From the NCBI RefSeq assembly GCF_017052465.1, contig NZ_JAFHKT010000151.1:186001-250000 (forward strand): 64,000 nucleotides of DNA. Direction: 5' to 3'. Of the stretch, positions 1-8,671 are shown one piece after another. A program made the translations under genes and the position numbers. The notes below the pieces were generated by a model. It searched no databases, was not told the origin of the DNA, and saw only the letters and a program-made list of their open reading frames with translations. This stretch comes from Arthrobacter pascens (GTDB lineage: Bacteria > Actinomycetota > Actinomycetes > Actinomycetales > Micrococcaceae). Positions within the stretch are counted from its first letter, which is position 1. Every line of letters starts with the position of its first letter.

Positions 1-658
1 TTTCGGTGTTGACCCCGCGGGCCAGGGCATCGTCCACCAGCCAGCGCATCAGGGAGCCGCGCTGGCTGGCGATCAGCCGGTGGCCTCCCAGGTCCGCCCG
101 CTGGATGGCTGACCCGGTGCCGAAGGTGTCGGCGTGGGGGTTCACGATCAGGATCAGTGGTTGACGCTCCAGCTCCAGGACCTGGACGCCGGGAACCTTC
201 ATCGCGCTGGAAGAACCGGCCAGTCCGATCTCGGTACTGCCGCTGCGCACGGATTCGATCACTTCCTCGGGTGTGAACGCGGCACTGATGTTGAGACTGA
301 CAGAGGGGTGCTCGCGGGTGAAGCCGGCGATCATCGAGGTCAGCGGCTCGATGCCGGGGGAGGGCATGGTGGTGATGTCCAGCCTGCCGCTGCGCACGCC
401 ACGGAGCGCCAGCACCGCCGACTGCGCGGCGTCGAGGTCGCGCATCACCAGCCGGGCGGGACCTACGAGCTCCCTGCCGGCTTCGCTGAGCACGGCACGC
501 CGCCCGATGCGGTGGAAGAGTGGGACGCCCAGTTCCTTCTCCAGGCTGGCGATGGTCTGGGAGAGGGATGGCTGGGCGATGAGCAGATGTTCTGCTGCGC
601 GGTTGAAGCCGTCATGGTCGACGACGGCAAGAAAGTACTTGAGTTTCCGGGTGTCCAC
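1..658 (-). CDS. LysR-family transcriptional regulator (3' end outside window)
   Basis: About 219 residues are visible and the frame runs off the left edge. The N-terminal winged HTH is clear: it opens MDTRKLKYFLAVVDHDGFNR, continues through AAEHLLIAQPSLSQTIASLE and LGVPLFHRIGRRAVLS, and is followed by the first half of the LysR substrate-binding domain. GTG at 658 is chosen as start because GAAGGAG lies seven bases upstream on the minus strand. The family binds operator DNA as a tetramer and answers a small co-inducer, usually acting on a neighbouring divergent gene. No target is visible here; its upstream neighbour (695-976) runs the same way. The effector cannot be guessed. Confidence 0.85.
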   Translation of the reverse strand, partial: MDTRKLKYFLAVVDHDGFNRAAEHLLIAQPSLSQTIASLEKELGVPLFHRIGRRAVLSEAGRELVGPARLVMRDLDAAQSAVLALRGVRSGRLDITTMPSPGIEPLTSMIAGFTREHPSVSLNISAAFTPEEVIESVRSGSTEIGLAGSSSAMKVPGVQVLELERQPLILIVNPHADTFGTGSAIQRADLGGHRLIASQRGSLMRWLVDDALARGVNTE

Positions 659-694
659 GCCGCTCCTTCGCAGGGTTCCGTTCCGTGCTCGGCG

Positions 695-976
695 TCATTC
701 GTCCTCGTCTGGGGAGTCTTCGCCGGTGAGTTCTGCGAGAACCTCGGCGGCATCGCTGTTGCCGTTGGCGGCGAGCCGCCGGAGCTCGTTCAGGTCCGAC
801 TTTTCGCTGGCGAGTTCAACAAGCTGGTCTGCAGCATCCCTGCTGCCGCCGTCGGCAAGGCGCCGCAGTTCCTCGAAGTCTTCGCGCTCCGCGGCACGTT
901 CGATCAGTTCGCCGACGGCGTCGAGGTCCCCGCGGGCCGCTTGTTCCCGCAATGCTTCGAGCTCGGAATCTGACAT
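695..976 (-). CDS. small acidic helical-repeat protein, unknown function
   Basis: A 93-residue, strongly acidic protein made almost entirely of short helix-turn-helix units: blocks of the type DFEELRRLADGGSRDAADQL recur with a spacing of about 26 residues (EELRRLA / NELRRLA). This resembles Sel1/TPR-like or HEAT-like solenoids, but I cannot assign a family. There is no signal peptide or membrane segment, so it should be cytoplasmic. ATG at 976 is preferred over the in-frame ATG at 991 because GGAGG sits eight bases upstream of it. It lies 20 bases downstream of the TetR gene and may be cotranscribed with it. The repeat suggests protein binding; function unknown. Confidence 0.6.
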   Translation of the reverse strand: MSDSELEALREQAARGDLDAVGELIERAAEREDFEELRRLADGGSRDAADQLVELASEKSDLNELRRLAANGNSDAAEVLAELTGEDSPDEDE

Positions 977-996
977 GGTGGGTTCCTCCAAGGGAA

Positions 997-1740
997 TTAG
1001 TGCTGGTGGACCTGGTTCCGCAGCGTGCCGAGCCCGGTGATCAGAGCCTCGAGACCCAGGGTGAATGCCACGTCGGCGGGCCGCTCATGGCCCTGCTCGG
1101 CCAGGCTCCGCACGGCAGCGGTGAAGCTTGGCGTCGCCTCGGCCATGGATCCGGGGTCGAAGATGTCCGCCGGTGCAGTGACGTCGTAGGCCGAACCGAA
1201 AATGAACGATTCCAGGGCCACGATGGAGGAGACGATCCGCTCTTCGGGGAAGCCGGCGTCGCGGAACCCCGCGCTCACTGTCTCGTACATCGCCAGGGTC
1301 TGCGGGGCGTCCGTTACGGGCAGTACGGCGATGACCGGGATCAGCGGAGTGTGCCGGGAGAACACGTCGCGGTAGCTCCACGCCCACTTCCGCACGGCCT
1401 CCTCCCACGGCTCGGCGTCGAAAGCTGACAAGTCCACCAGCGCTGCGAGGTGGTCCTCGACCAGGACCAGCACGTCGCGTTTGGATTTCACATGGTTATA
1501 AAGGGCCGACGGCGCGACGTTCAGTGCGCGGGCCAGCGCGGCCATAGTGAGGCCGTCATAGCCCTTTTTTTCGACGAGTTCGAGCGCGGCGCGGGTGATG
1601 CGGGACTTGTCGAGTACCCCGCCGACTGGCCGGCCGGCGCGACGCCGGGCAAGGTCTTCCACGGCAGTCTCTCCCGTGGCGGTGCTTCCCGGGGCGGGTG
1701 GTGCCGGCATGGCTGGCCTTTCTGCAGGCGGTGTCTTCAT
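997..1740 (-). CDS. TetR/AcrR-family repressor next to putrescine oxidase
   Basis: 247 residues. An N-terminal Pro/Ala-rich stretch is followed by a TetR HTH at about residues 45-90 (ITRAALELVEKKGYDGLTMA, then LARALNVAPSALYNHVKSKR) and an all-helical ligand-binding half of the TetR_C_1 type. ATG at 1740 is used; longer in-frame starts would run into the shared promoter and its palindrome. The gene diverges from the putrescine oxidase, and a perfect 8-bp inverted repeat lies between them, so it most likely represses the oxidase-permease pair and itself. The inducer could be putrescine or a related amine; that is inference from position only. Confidence 0.85.
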   Translation of the reverse strand: MKTPPAERPAMPAPPAPGSTATGETAVEDLARRRAGRPVGGVLDKSRITRAALELVEKKGYDGLTMAALARALNVAPSALYNHVKSKRDVLVLVEDHLAALVDLSAFDAEPWEEAVRKWAWSYRDVFSRHTPLIPVIAVLPVTDAPQTLAMYETVSAGFRDAGFPEERIVSSIVALESFIFGSAYDVTAPADIFDPGSMAEATPSFTAAVRSLAEQGHERPADVAFTLGLEALITGLGTLRNQVHQH

Positions 1741-1794
1741 CAGTATTCCATCAGCCCCTTCCCGTCCGGGGACGGACCGGCTATAGTTTCTCAT

Positions 1795-1813
1795 AAATGA
1801 ATAGCATTCATTT
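1795..1813. promoter_or_regulatory. inverted repeat, probable TetR operator
   Basis: AAATGAAT-AGC-ATTCATTT is a perfect 8-bp inverted repeat with a 3-base centre, placed between the divergent TetR repressor and the putrescine oxidase. Size and symmetry fit a TetR dimer site. Occupancy would block transcription both ways. Confidence 0.7.
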
Positions 1814-1852
1814 AGTGGCATGCATCACCCGCGGCCACAGAGAAAGGACATC

Positions 1853-3274
1853 ATGCTGAATCTTGACCGCGACGTCGTGATCGTGGGCGCAGGCCCCTCC
1901 GGGCTTACGGCGGCCCGTGAACTGACGAAAGCAGGCCTCACGGTCGCCGTGCTCGAGGCCCGCGACCGCGTGGGCGGCCGAACCTGGACCGACACCGTGG
2001 ACGGCGCCACCCTGGAAATCGGCGGACAGTGGGTCTCCCCGGACCAGACCGCTCTGCTGGCACTCCTGGACGAGCTGGGCCTGGAAACCTACTCCCGCTA
2101 CCGGGAGGGCGAATCCGTCTATATCGGCGCCGACGGCACACCCGTCCGCTACACGGGCGACTCCTTCCCCGCCAGCGCGGAAACCGCCGCGGAAATGGAC
2201 AAGCTCATCGGCCTGCTGGACACGCTCGCTGCCGAAGTCGGCCCCACCGAGCCCTGGGCTCGCCCCAAGGCGCGGGAGCTGGACACCATTTCGTTCCACC
2301 ACTGGCTCCGCCGGCACTCAAGCGACGAGGAAGCCTGCAACAACATCGGCCTGTTCATCGCAGGCGGCATGCTCACCAAGCCCGCCCACGCCTTCTCCGC
2401 GCTGCAGGCTGTGCTGATGGCCGCCTCCGCCGGATCCTTCACCCACCTGACCGACGAGGACTTCATCCTGGACAAGCGGGTTATTGGCGGGATGCAGCAG
2501 GTCTCCCTGCTGCAGGCGGCGGAGCTGGGGGAGGACGTGATCCTCAACAGCCCGGTGCGCACCATCCGCTGGGAGGCCGACGGCGGCGATGGCTACCGCG
2601 TCACGGCGGTGTCAGAGCGCGCCACCGTCAATGCCCGCTTCGTGATCATGGCCGTGCCGCCCAACCTCTACTCCCGGGTCTCCTTCAGCCCGCCGCTGCC
2701 GCGCCGCCAGCACCAGATGCACCAGCACCAGTCCCTGGGCCTGGTCATCAAGGTGCACGCCGTGTACAGCACGCCGTTCTGGCGCGAGGACGGGCTGTCG
2801 GGGACGGGCTTCGGCGCCGGCTCCCTGGTCCAGGAGGTCTATGACAACACCAATTTCGGCGACTCCCGGGGCACGCTGGTGGGCTTCGTCTCGGACGAAA
2901 AGGCCGACGCCGTCTTCGAGCTGGATGCAGAGGCACGCAAGCGGGCCATCCTGGAGTCCATCGCGGGCTTCCTGGGGGACAAGGCGCTGGAACCGGAGGT
3001 CTACTACGAATCCGACTGGGGCTCAGAGGAGTGGACCCGCGGCGCATACGCGTCGAGCTACGACCTCGGCGGCCTGCACCGCTACGGCAAGGACCAGCAC
3101 GCGCCGGTGGGACCCATCTACTGGTGCTCCTCCGACCTCGCCGCCGAGGGCTACCAGCACGTGGACGGCGCGGTCCGCATGGGGCAGGCCACCGCTGCCC
3201 GCATCACCTCAGCGGCCGGCACCTCAGCAGCTGGCGACCGTGCGCTGGCCCCCGCTACTGCCGCCGTCGGCTGA
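1853..3274 (+). CDS. puo: putrescine oxidase (flavin monoamine oxidase family)
   Basis: 473 residues, FAD-dependent amine oxidase. It oxidises putrescine to 4-aminobutanal (and 1-pyrroline) with release of ammonia and H2O2, in the cytoplasm. The Rossmann dinucleotide motif GAGPSG is at residues 12-17, followed by the adenine-ribose acid in EARDRVGGRTW and the family's C-terminal FAD/active-site segment with AAEGYQHVDGAVRMGQ. Overall the sequence resembles the Kocuria and Rhodococcus putrescine oxidases as I remember them, including HQMHQHQSLGLVIKVHAVY. ATG at 1853 follows AGAAAGGA at good spacing; an earlier in-frame ATG at 1820 lacks one. It is followed after 55 bases by an APC permease, forming a likely uptake-and-oxidation operon under the divergent TetR. 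A different primary amine substrate cannot be excluded. Confidence 0.85.
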   Translation: MLNLDRDVVIVGAGPSGLTAARELTKAGLTVAVLEARDRVGGRTWTDTVDGATLEIGGQWVSPDQTALLALLDELGLETYSRYREGESVYIGADGTPVRYTGDSFPASAETAAEMDKLIGLLDTLAAEVGPTEPWARPKARELDTISFHHWLRRHSSDEEACNNIGLFIAGGMLTKPAHAFSALQAVLMAASAGSFTHLTDEDFILDKRVIGGMQQVSLLQAAELGEDVILNSPVRTIRWEADGGDGYRVTAVSERATVNARFVIMAVPPNLYSRVSFSPPLPRRQHQMHQHQSLGLVIKVHAVYSTPFWREDGLSGTGFGAGSLVQEVYDNTNFGDSRGTLVGFVSDEKADAVFELDAEARKRAILESIAGFLGDKALEPEVYYESDWGSEEWTRGAYASSYDLGGLHRYGKDQHAPVGPIYWCSSDLAAEGYQHVDGAVRMGQATAARITSAAGTSAAGDRALAPATAAVG

Positions 3275-3329
3275 CGCGGCCGCCCCCATCCCATTCAATG
3301 GCGAATGAACCATCCGGAGAGGCAATCCC

Positions 3330-4844
3330 ATGAGCACCAAGGCCGCAGTCGCCCAGGATCCGCACAAGAAACTCAGTGAAAAGGGCCTGAAGGCCGGGTC
3401 CGTGGGGCTGCTCGGGGCGGTGGTGATCGGCGTTTCGTGCATCGCGCCGGCGTACACGCTGACGGCGGCACTCGGGCCCACCGTGTCCGAGGTCGGCGTG
3501 CACCTGCCGGCCATTTTCCTGGTGGGGTTCGTCCCCATGCTGCTCGTGGCGCTCGGGTACCGCGAACTCAACAACGCCATGCCCGACGCCGGAACCTCCT
3601 TCACGTGGGCGACGCGCGCCTTCGGCCCGTGGATCGGGTGGATGGGCGGCTGGGGTTTGATCGCCGCCACGATCATCGTTCTGTCCAACCTGGCGGCGGT
3701 TGCCGTCGACTTCTTCTACCTCATGCTCGCGCAGCTGCTCGGTAATCCTGGGCTTGCTGAGCTGTCAAAGAATCTGCCGCTGAACATCGCCACCACCCTG
3801 GTGTTCATCGCCGCCGCCTGCTGGATCTCCTACCGGGGCATGGAAACCACCAAGGGCGTCCAGTATGTCCTGGTGGGCTTCCAGTTGCTCGTGCTGGGCT
3901 GGTTCGCCGTGTCCGCGTTCGTCCATGTGGCAAATGGCTCAGCGTTCGATGCCACAGCCATCTCGCCCGACTGGTTCAACCCGTTCGCCGTGGACTCGTT
4001 CTCCTCGTTCGCGGCCGGAGTCTCGCTCTCGATCTTCATCTACTGGGGCTGGGACGTGACCCTGACGATGAACGAGGAAACCAGAAATCCGGAGAAGACG
4101 CCGGGCCGCGCCGCAACCGTGACCGTCGTCGTGATCATGGCCATCTACATGCTGGTCGCACTGGCAACCCTGTCCTTCGCCGGCGTGGGCGAGACCGGAC
4201 TGGGCGCCGGGAATCCTGAGAACCAGTCCAGCATCTTCGCCGTCCTGGCGGGACCGGTGATGGGTCCGTTCGCCATCCTGATGTCGCTGGCCATCCTCAG
4301 CAGCTCGGCCGCGTCCCTGCAGTCCACGTTTGTCTCACCGGCCCGCACGCTGCTGGCGATGGGGCATTACAAGGCCCTGCCAGTGAGGTTCGGCAGGGTC
4401 AGCCCGGCGTTCAAATCTCCGAGCTACGCCACGGTTGCAGCTGCTGCTGCCGCCGCCGGGTTCTACGTCATCACCCGGACCACGTCGGAGAACGCCCTCT
4501 GGGACACCATCACGGCGCTGGGCATGATGATCTGCTTCTATTACGGCATCACGGCGCTGGCCTGCGTCTGGTTTTTCCGGGCAGTGGCCTTCAGCAACGC
4601 CAGGGCCTTCTTTTTCAAGTTCCTGGCACCGCTGCTCGGCGGGGTCATCCTGCTGGTCATGTTCTTCAAGACGGCCTACGACTCCATGGATCCGGAGTAC
4701 GGCTCGGGATCGTCCGTGGGAGGAGTTGGCATGGTGTTTGTGCTGGGCATGGGCGTGATCCTGCTCGGCGTCGTGGCCATGCTGGTGATGGCCAGGATCC
4801 GGCCCGAGTTCTTCAAGGGGCAGGTACTGGCCCGCGGCCTGTAG
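3330..4844 (+). CDS. APC-superfamily amino acid/polyamine permease
   Basis: 504 residues with about 12 predicted membrane helices. Family hallmarks are the TM1 stretch SVGLLGAVVIGVSCIAPAYT and a later helix with FIYWGWDVTLTMNEETRNPE. Members are proton-coupled importers of amino acids or polyamines at the cytoplasmic membrane. The start at 3330 follows GGAGAGG by eight bases. Being directly downstream of putrescine oxidase and on the same strand, it most plausibly imports putrescine or a related diamine for that enzyme. The substrate is inferred from context only. Confidence 0.85.
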   Translation: MSTKAAVAQDPHKKLSEKGLKAGSVGLLGAVVIGVSCIAPAYTLTAALGPTVSEVGVHLPAIFLVGFVPMLLVALGYRELNNAMPDAGTSFTWATRAFGPWIGWMGGWGLIAATIIVLSNLAAVAVDFFYLMLAQLLGNPGLAELSKNLPLNIATTLVFIAAACWISYRGMETTKGVQYVLVGFQLLVLGWFAVSAFVHVANGSAFDATAISPDWFNPFAVDSFSSFAAGVSLSIFIYWGWDVTLTMNEETRNPEKTPGRAATVTVVVIMAIYMLVALATLSFAGVGETGLGAGNPENQSSIFAVLAGPVMGPFAILMSLAILSSSAASLQSTFVSPARTLLAMGHYKALPVRFGRVSPAFKSPSYATVAAAAAAAGFYVITRTTSENALWDTITALGMMICFYYGITALACVWFFRAVAFSNARAFFFKFLAPLLGGVILLVMFFKTAYDSMDPEYGSGSSVGGVGMVFVLGMGVILLGVVAMLVMARIRPEFFKGQVLARGL

Positions 4845-4861
4845 CGCCCGGGGGCTGGAAA

Positions 4862-4944
4862 GTAAGCACGCTTATCAATAGGGTGGTCCGAGGGGAAGAT
4901 TTCCCGCACCGAACAGAGTGACCTGAACAGAGCGTCCTGAACAG
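4862..4944 (+). promoter_or_regulatory. upstream region with TAAGC-NN-GCTTA site and three GAACAG repeats
   Basis: An imperfect inverted repeat GTAAGC-AC-GCTTAT is at 4862-4875, and three copies of GAACAG are spaced exactly 14 bases apart (4911, 4925, 4939) just before the flavin-binding stress-type gene. The first element has the same TAAGC/GCTTA half-sites as the cluster at 53403-53430, also upstream of a small orphan gene. The 14-base period looks like a local tandem duplication. No matching -35/-10 pair is assigned with confidence. Confidence 0.4.
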
Positions 4945-4958
4945 AACGAGGTGACAGC

Positions 4959-5441
4959 ATGCCGGAAACCGCCAACATCAGCAAAGTCACGGACATCATC
5001 AACGATTCCCACATCGGGATGTTCACCACCATCAACGAAAAAGGCGCGCTGGTCAGCCGGCCGCTGGCCGTCCAGGATGTGAAGGACGACGGCGACATGT
5101 GGTTCTTCACCGGGGAGGGAACCTCCCAGGTGGCGCACATCGGCGCGGACCCACGGGTCAACGTGTCCTTCGGCAAGCGTACGGAATGGGTGTCCGTCGC
5201 CGGAACCGCGGAAGTGGTCCGGGATCGGGCGAAGATCCGCGAACTGTGGAACCAGGCCGTGGAGGCGTGGTTCCCGGACGGGCCCGACACCCCCGAGGTG
5301 GTCCTGCTGCGCGTCGACTCAGACTCCGCGGAATACTGGACCAGCCCCGGCGGCACTGCCGCCACCGTGCTGCAGTGGGTCAAGTCCAAGGTCACCCACA
5401 GCCGCATGAGCGTCGGCGAAAGCGGCACGGTGGAGCTGTAA
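4959..5441 (+). CDS. pyridoxamine 5'-phosphate oxidase-fold protein (general stress protein 26 type)
   Basis: 160 residues with the split-barrel FMN-binding fold of the general stress protein 26 / PNPOx-like family: an N-terminal IGMFTTINEKGALVSRPLAV strand region, then GDMWFFTGEGTSQVAHI and VNVSFGKRTEWVSVAGTAEV. Such proteins bind FMN or FAD and are often induced by stress; the reaction is rarely known. The start has GAGGTGA seven bases upstream. It is separated from the permease by 114 bases carrying its own repeat-rich upstream region, so it is probably a separate transcript, ending at the strong hairpin at 5462. Confidence 0.8.
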   Translation: MPETANISKVTDIINDSHIGMFTTINEKGALVSRPLAVQDVKDDGDMWFFTGEGTSQVAHIGADPRVNVSFGKRTEWVSVAGTAEVVRDRAKIRELWNQAVEAWFPDGPDTPEVVLLRVDSDSAEYWTSPGGTAATVLQWVKSKVTHSRMSVGESGTVEL

Positions 5442-5461
5442 AGAACAACCACACCAGGCGT

Positions 5462-5501
5462 GCGAAGGCCGCCATCCGGATGTCCGGATGGCGGCCTTCG
5501 C
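5462..5501. terminator. long perfect hairpin, bidirectional terminator
   Basis: A 19-bp perfect inverted repeat (5462-5480 with 5483-5501) lies between the convergent genes ending at 5441 (+) and 5563 (-). Its extreme stability and position mark it as a shared terminator. Confidence 0.8.
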
Positions 5502-5562
5502 TTCGTTGTGCTGCTTCCTCAAGCCCTGTTGACTCCTAAGGCCCTGTTGAGGGGTTGCCGCG

Positions 5563-6903
5563 TCAGGCCGCCGGCACCGGCTCCTTCACCTTCAGGGGTT
5601 CCACCTTGCCCAGGACGAACAGGTAGTTGGCGGCGCCGATCAGGGACACGGCGCCGATGACGGCCAGCGGCGCCACGAACGAACCGGTCTGGTCCACCAG
5701 CACGCCGATCAGGACCGGCGTGAAAATGCCGGCCAGGTTGGAGGCGAAGTTCTGCAGGCCGCCAATGGAGCCCACGTGCCGGGAGCTGGGTGCGACGTCG
5801 GCCGGCAGCGACCAGATGCCGGTGGCGGCAACGGTGAGGCTCGAGTACGCCACAGACAGCAGCGCGAGGGCCATCCATGCTTCGGGAACCAGCGCGGCGA
5901 ACATGATGACCGAACCGCCGATCAGCCCGCCGGCAATGGCGGTCTTGCGGACCTTGGTAACGGATACTCCTGCCCGGACTGCGCGGTCGGCCAGGTAGCC
6001 GCCGAGCCAGCCGCACAGCACGGCGCAGATGCCGGGGATCGCCCCGAACATACCGAGCTTGAGGAGGTCGAAGCCGCGTTCCTTGACGAGGTAGCTCGGG
6101 AAGAAGGTGATGAAGAAGTAGATGGCGCTGTTCAGGCAGAAGAAGCCAAACATCATGCTAAGGATGGTGCGGTATTTGAAGAGTGCACGCCACGGCAGCT
6201 TTGCTGCGTTTGCATCGTCGCTTCCCTCGCCGCGGGCGCCGCCTTCCTCGATGTAGGCCACCTCGGCGGCATTGGCCCCCGGGTGCTCCTGCGGGCTGCG
6301 GTATACCTTCCACCAGACCGCGGCCCAGATGATGCCGGCAATGCCGATGATGATGAAGACCGCGTGCCAGGACGTGAGGGCAACGATCAGGGTGACGATG
6401 GGCAGCGCGATGACGGCGCCGACCCGCGAGCCGGAGTCCCAGATGCTGGTGGCGAAGGCCCGTTCCCGGACCGGGAACCAGGTGGCAACCACCTTGGCAG
6501 CGGTGCTGGGGGCGGGGCTTTCACCGACGCCGAGAAGGAACCGTGCGGCGAAGAGCGACCAGAAGTTCGTCGCGGCGGCGGTCACCATGGTGAAGGCGGA
6601 CCACCATACAGCGGCCAGCGAGAATGACCGTCGCGGTCCCACCTTGTCCACGTACCAGCCTGCGGCGAGCTGGCAGAAATCGTAGGCCCAGAAGAAGGCG
6701 GCAAAGATGAGTCCCTGCTGCGTGGCGGTGAGCTCGAAGTCCTTGCCCATGAACGGCAGGGCGACGCTCAGGCTTGAACGGTCAAGGTAGTTGATGCTGA
6801 GCCCGATGAAGGCGAGCCAGATGATGACCCAGCGTTTCCGGGTCATCAGGCGCGGTGGTGTGGGGGATGACTTGGTGGCGGTCTTGCTTCCGAGCGCAGT
6901 CAT
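5563..6903 (-). CDS. MFS transporter, anion:cation symporter (sugar-acid) type
   Basis: 446 residues and about 12 membrane helices. Marks of the ACS/GudP-like branch of the major facilitator superfamily are INYLDRSSLSVALPFMGKDF in TM1, GWYVDKVGPRR in the loop 2-3 motif, and LLGVGESPAPSTAAKVVATW. This branch carries hexarates, aldonates and similar organic anions with protons. ATG at 6903 has GAAGGAGA seven bases upstream and replaces a longer frame that would start inside the promoter. Its promoter/operator (6987-7037) nearly matches that of the aldonate operon at 14547-14596, so it is probably the uptake system for that pathway although 7.6 kb away. Confidence 0.85.
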   Translation of the reverse strand: MTALGSKTATKSSPTPPRLMTRKRWVIIWLAFIGLSINYLDRSSLSVALPFMGKDFELTATQQGLIFAAFFWAYDFCQLAAGWYVDKVGPRRSFSLAAVWWSAFTMVTAAATNFWSLFAARFLLGVGESPAPSTAAKVVATWFPVRERAFATSIWDSGSRVGAVIALPIVTLIVALTSWHAVFIIIGIAGIIWAAVWWKVYRSPQEHPGANAAEVAYIEEGGARGEGSDDANAAKLPWRALFKYRTILSMMFGFFCLNSAIYFFITFFPSYLVKERGFDLLKLGMFGAIPGICAVLCGWLGGYLADRAVRAGVSVTKVRKTAIAGGLIGGSVIMFAALVPEAWMALALLSVAYSSLTVAATGIWSLPADVAPSSRHVGSIGGLQNFASNLAGIFTPVLIGVLVDQTGSFVAPLAVIGAVSLIGAANYLFVLGKVEPLKVKEPVPAA

Positions 6904-6986
6904 GCGGTCTCCTTCGACGTGAACATGGCTTCGGGTGCCTGGGGCACCGGCGGGGAGGGAAGACGCCGAGGGTGTCGGCGCCAAAA

Positions 6987-7037
6987 TCATATAGGAATCT
7001 TGTTAATCATATAGATAATGTGATGCGGATCAAGTCC
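6987..7037 (-). promoter_or_regulatory. promoter and operator of the MFS transporter (duplicate of the one at 14547)
   Basis: Read on the minus strand: a -35 box TTGATC (7033-7028), 16 bases, then a -10 box TATGAT (7011-7006). Two copies of CTATATGA (7014-7007 and 6994-6987) overlap and follow the -10, a layout for repression. From 7037 to 7004, 29 of 34 bases match 14547-14580 in front of the fuconate-dehydratase-like gene, implying a common regulator, most simply the GntR protein at 13731. Confidence 0.75.
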
Positions 7038-7183
7038 TGCTCCAAAAAAGGCGGTAATACGGGAAAAGGTCTTGAGCCGGGGTGGCCCAGCAAGAAACTG
7101 ACGTGCCTGGCGGCACTGTCTTGCGGACGATCTGTCCGCCGGCTCAAGGTCCGTCAAAGGGGTGTCGAGCCAGGCGGACATGA

Positions 7184-7306
7184 GTCACAGCCGTCGGTGT
7201 CGAGGGAACAGGCTCCTATGGGACGGAACTCGCCAGGATCCTGAGCGGCGCAGGGATGAAGGTGCTGGAGGTCAACCGCCCGAACCGGGCCGCGCGCCGG
7301 CTGAAG
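7184..7306 (+). mobile_element. IS110-family transposase remnant (N-terminal half, part)
   Basis: In one frame this stretch encodes about 40 residues containing VGVEGTGSYGTELARIL followed by VLEVNRPNRAARR. These are diagnostic of the DEDD-domain half of IS110-type transposases (typically V.GTGSYG then EVNRPDR..RR). There is a stop immediately before it and the frame dissolves after it, so it is only a relic. A C-terminal piece of the same family lies at 13469-13612 on the same strand. Confidence 0.7.
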
Positions 7307-7321
7307 GACAGATGCCACCTG

Positions 7322-8473
7322 CTACAGGCTTTGGCCCTCGCTGCGGGCCTCGAGCATCGATTCACGGAGCCGGGATTGAGCCAGGGCCAGTCCGGCCTGC
7401 GCCGCTCCCCGGGCCACCGATAGTCCGATCACTTGGGGCACGACCCTGATCTCCGGGACGGTGGGAAGGCTTTGTGCCAGTCGCCTGCGCGCCTCGGGAA
7501 GGACTTCGTCCACGAGCGGACTCAGGCGACCCACAAAATAGACGGACTCCGGGTCCAGCGTAACGGCAACGGCACCGACTGCGGTCACGATCGCCGTCGT
7601 AAATGCCTCCACCACTTCCGCGCGGGACGCCATTTCCTGCGGCTGTGACCACAGGGCTTCAATGCCTTCCAGGTCCAGTCCCCGTCCCTGGGCGAATTGG
7701 AGGAGGCCCGTTGTGCTCAACAGTCCGTCGAGGGTCTCGTTGCCAACGCCGGAGAAGAGAACACCACCCAGATCACCGAAGGCAGGGCTCCGCCCTTTGG
7801 CGATCTCATGATCAGTACAACCAGCGAAGCTCAGCACCGTACTGAGCATGAACAAAGCAGCATTTCCTATTCTCGCATCATCCTTCAGGATCCCTCGTAA
7901 GGATGCGTTGGCATCGCTCTCAACAGTCACGGGAGCCTTCAACCGTTCTTCAAGGGCACTCTGGAGACGTGAAGCCAGGAAAATCTTCCTTGATTCTGGT
8001 TTCCCGGACCAGTTGGTGCCATTCGGGACACGGCCGGGCAACGCGGCGACGATTTGGCGCAATGGTCCCTCTGCGGAATCACTGGTCTCCACAATCAAGT
8101 CCACCAGCCACTCGGCAGTGGTTCCAACATCGCCCCCCTCGAGGCTGGGAACAATGATGTGCCTAATCTCGCGACCTCTCAGGTCAGTTACGAGGACGCA
8201 CGTGGTTCGCGTCCCGAAAGAGATACCGACAATGTGTCCTGCCGTGCCGGGGACATCCAGATAGGTGGAGGGCCGGCCACGGCGCACAACGGCATCGACT
8301 CCCTGCTCAACGAGGAAACCGTCAAAAAGAAGCTCATCCACCTTCCGGGACACCGTCGCCTGACTCAAACGTGTCAATTCGATCAGCCTGGTGCGCGTCA
8401 AGGGCGCCTCTGAAAGGACCGCATCAAGGACAGAAGCCTTAGTGTAGTCACGTGCCGTGGGGATGCTGCTCAT
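7322..8473 (-). CDS. ROK-family transcriptional regulator
   Basis: 383 residues. An N-terminal MarR-like winged HTH (LTRTRLIELTRLSQATVSRK, about residues 25-45) precedes a ROK (NagC/Mlc/XylR) sugar-kinase-like fold. The glycine-rich phosphate-loop area and the ROK signature are weak: GDLGGVLFS is present, but the usual zinc-binding cysteine cluster is not evident. It is therefore a regulator rather than a kinase. It is the last gene of the leftward amine block but is separated from the binding-protein gene by a strong hairpin, so it probably has its own promoter. The effector is unknown, likely a sugar or sugar derivative by family. Confidence 0.85.
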   Translation of the reverse strand: MSSIPTARDYTKASVLDAVLSEAPLTRTRLIELTRLSQATVSRKVDELLFDGFLVEQGVDAVVRRGRPSTYLDVPGTAGHIVGISFGTRTTCVLVTDLRGREIRHIIVPSLEGGDVGTTAEWLVDLIVETSDSAEGPLRQIVAALPGRVPNGTNWSGKPESRKIFLASRLQSALEERLKAPVTVESDANASLRGILKDDARIGNAALFMLSTVLSFAGCTDHEIAKGRSPAFGDLGGVLFSGVGNETLDGLLSTTGLLQFAQGRGLDLEGIEALWSQPQEMASRAEVVEAFTTAIVTAVGAVAVTLDPESVYFVGRLSPLVDEVLPEARRRLAQSLPTVPEIRVVPQVIGLSVARGAAQAGLALAQSRLRESMLEARSEGQSL

Positions 8474-8598
8474 AGCACAACCTTATTGAGAGTTCCGACC
8501 TAAACCGGGACGTGAGGGGCTGTCCCGGTAGTCGTTGATGGGGTTAATGGTTTTCTTTCGTTGCGCGTTCGTCGGCCATCGCTGGTTCCGGCCAACGG

Positions 8599-8641
8599 CC
8601 CGTACGCCCCGGCAGGGCAACAAACTGCCGGGGCGTACGGG
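8599..8641 (-). terminator. terminator hairpin after the amine-catabolism operon
   Basis: A perfect 17-bp stem (8599-8615 with 8625-8641) around a 9-base loop lies just downstream of the solute-binding protein gene. It separates that operon from the ROK gene. There is no long T run after it. Confidence 0.7.
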
Positions 8642-8671
8642 TCAATTGGGGCGTCGGCGCGCCCACTGGTC

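Larger units (their letters stand above)
6904..7321. other. 418-base gap: shared operator plus IS110 fragment
   Basis: The gap between the MFS transporter and the ROK regulator holds the transporter's promoter/operator (6987-7037) and, further right, a transposase fragment (7184-7306). Between them (about 7040-7180) I see no gene. The ROK gene ends in this gap without an obvious terminator. Confidence 0.6.
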
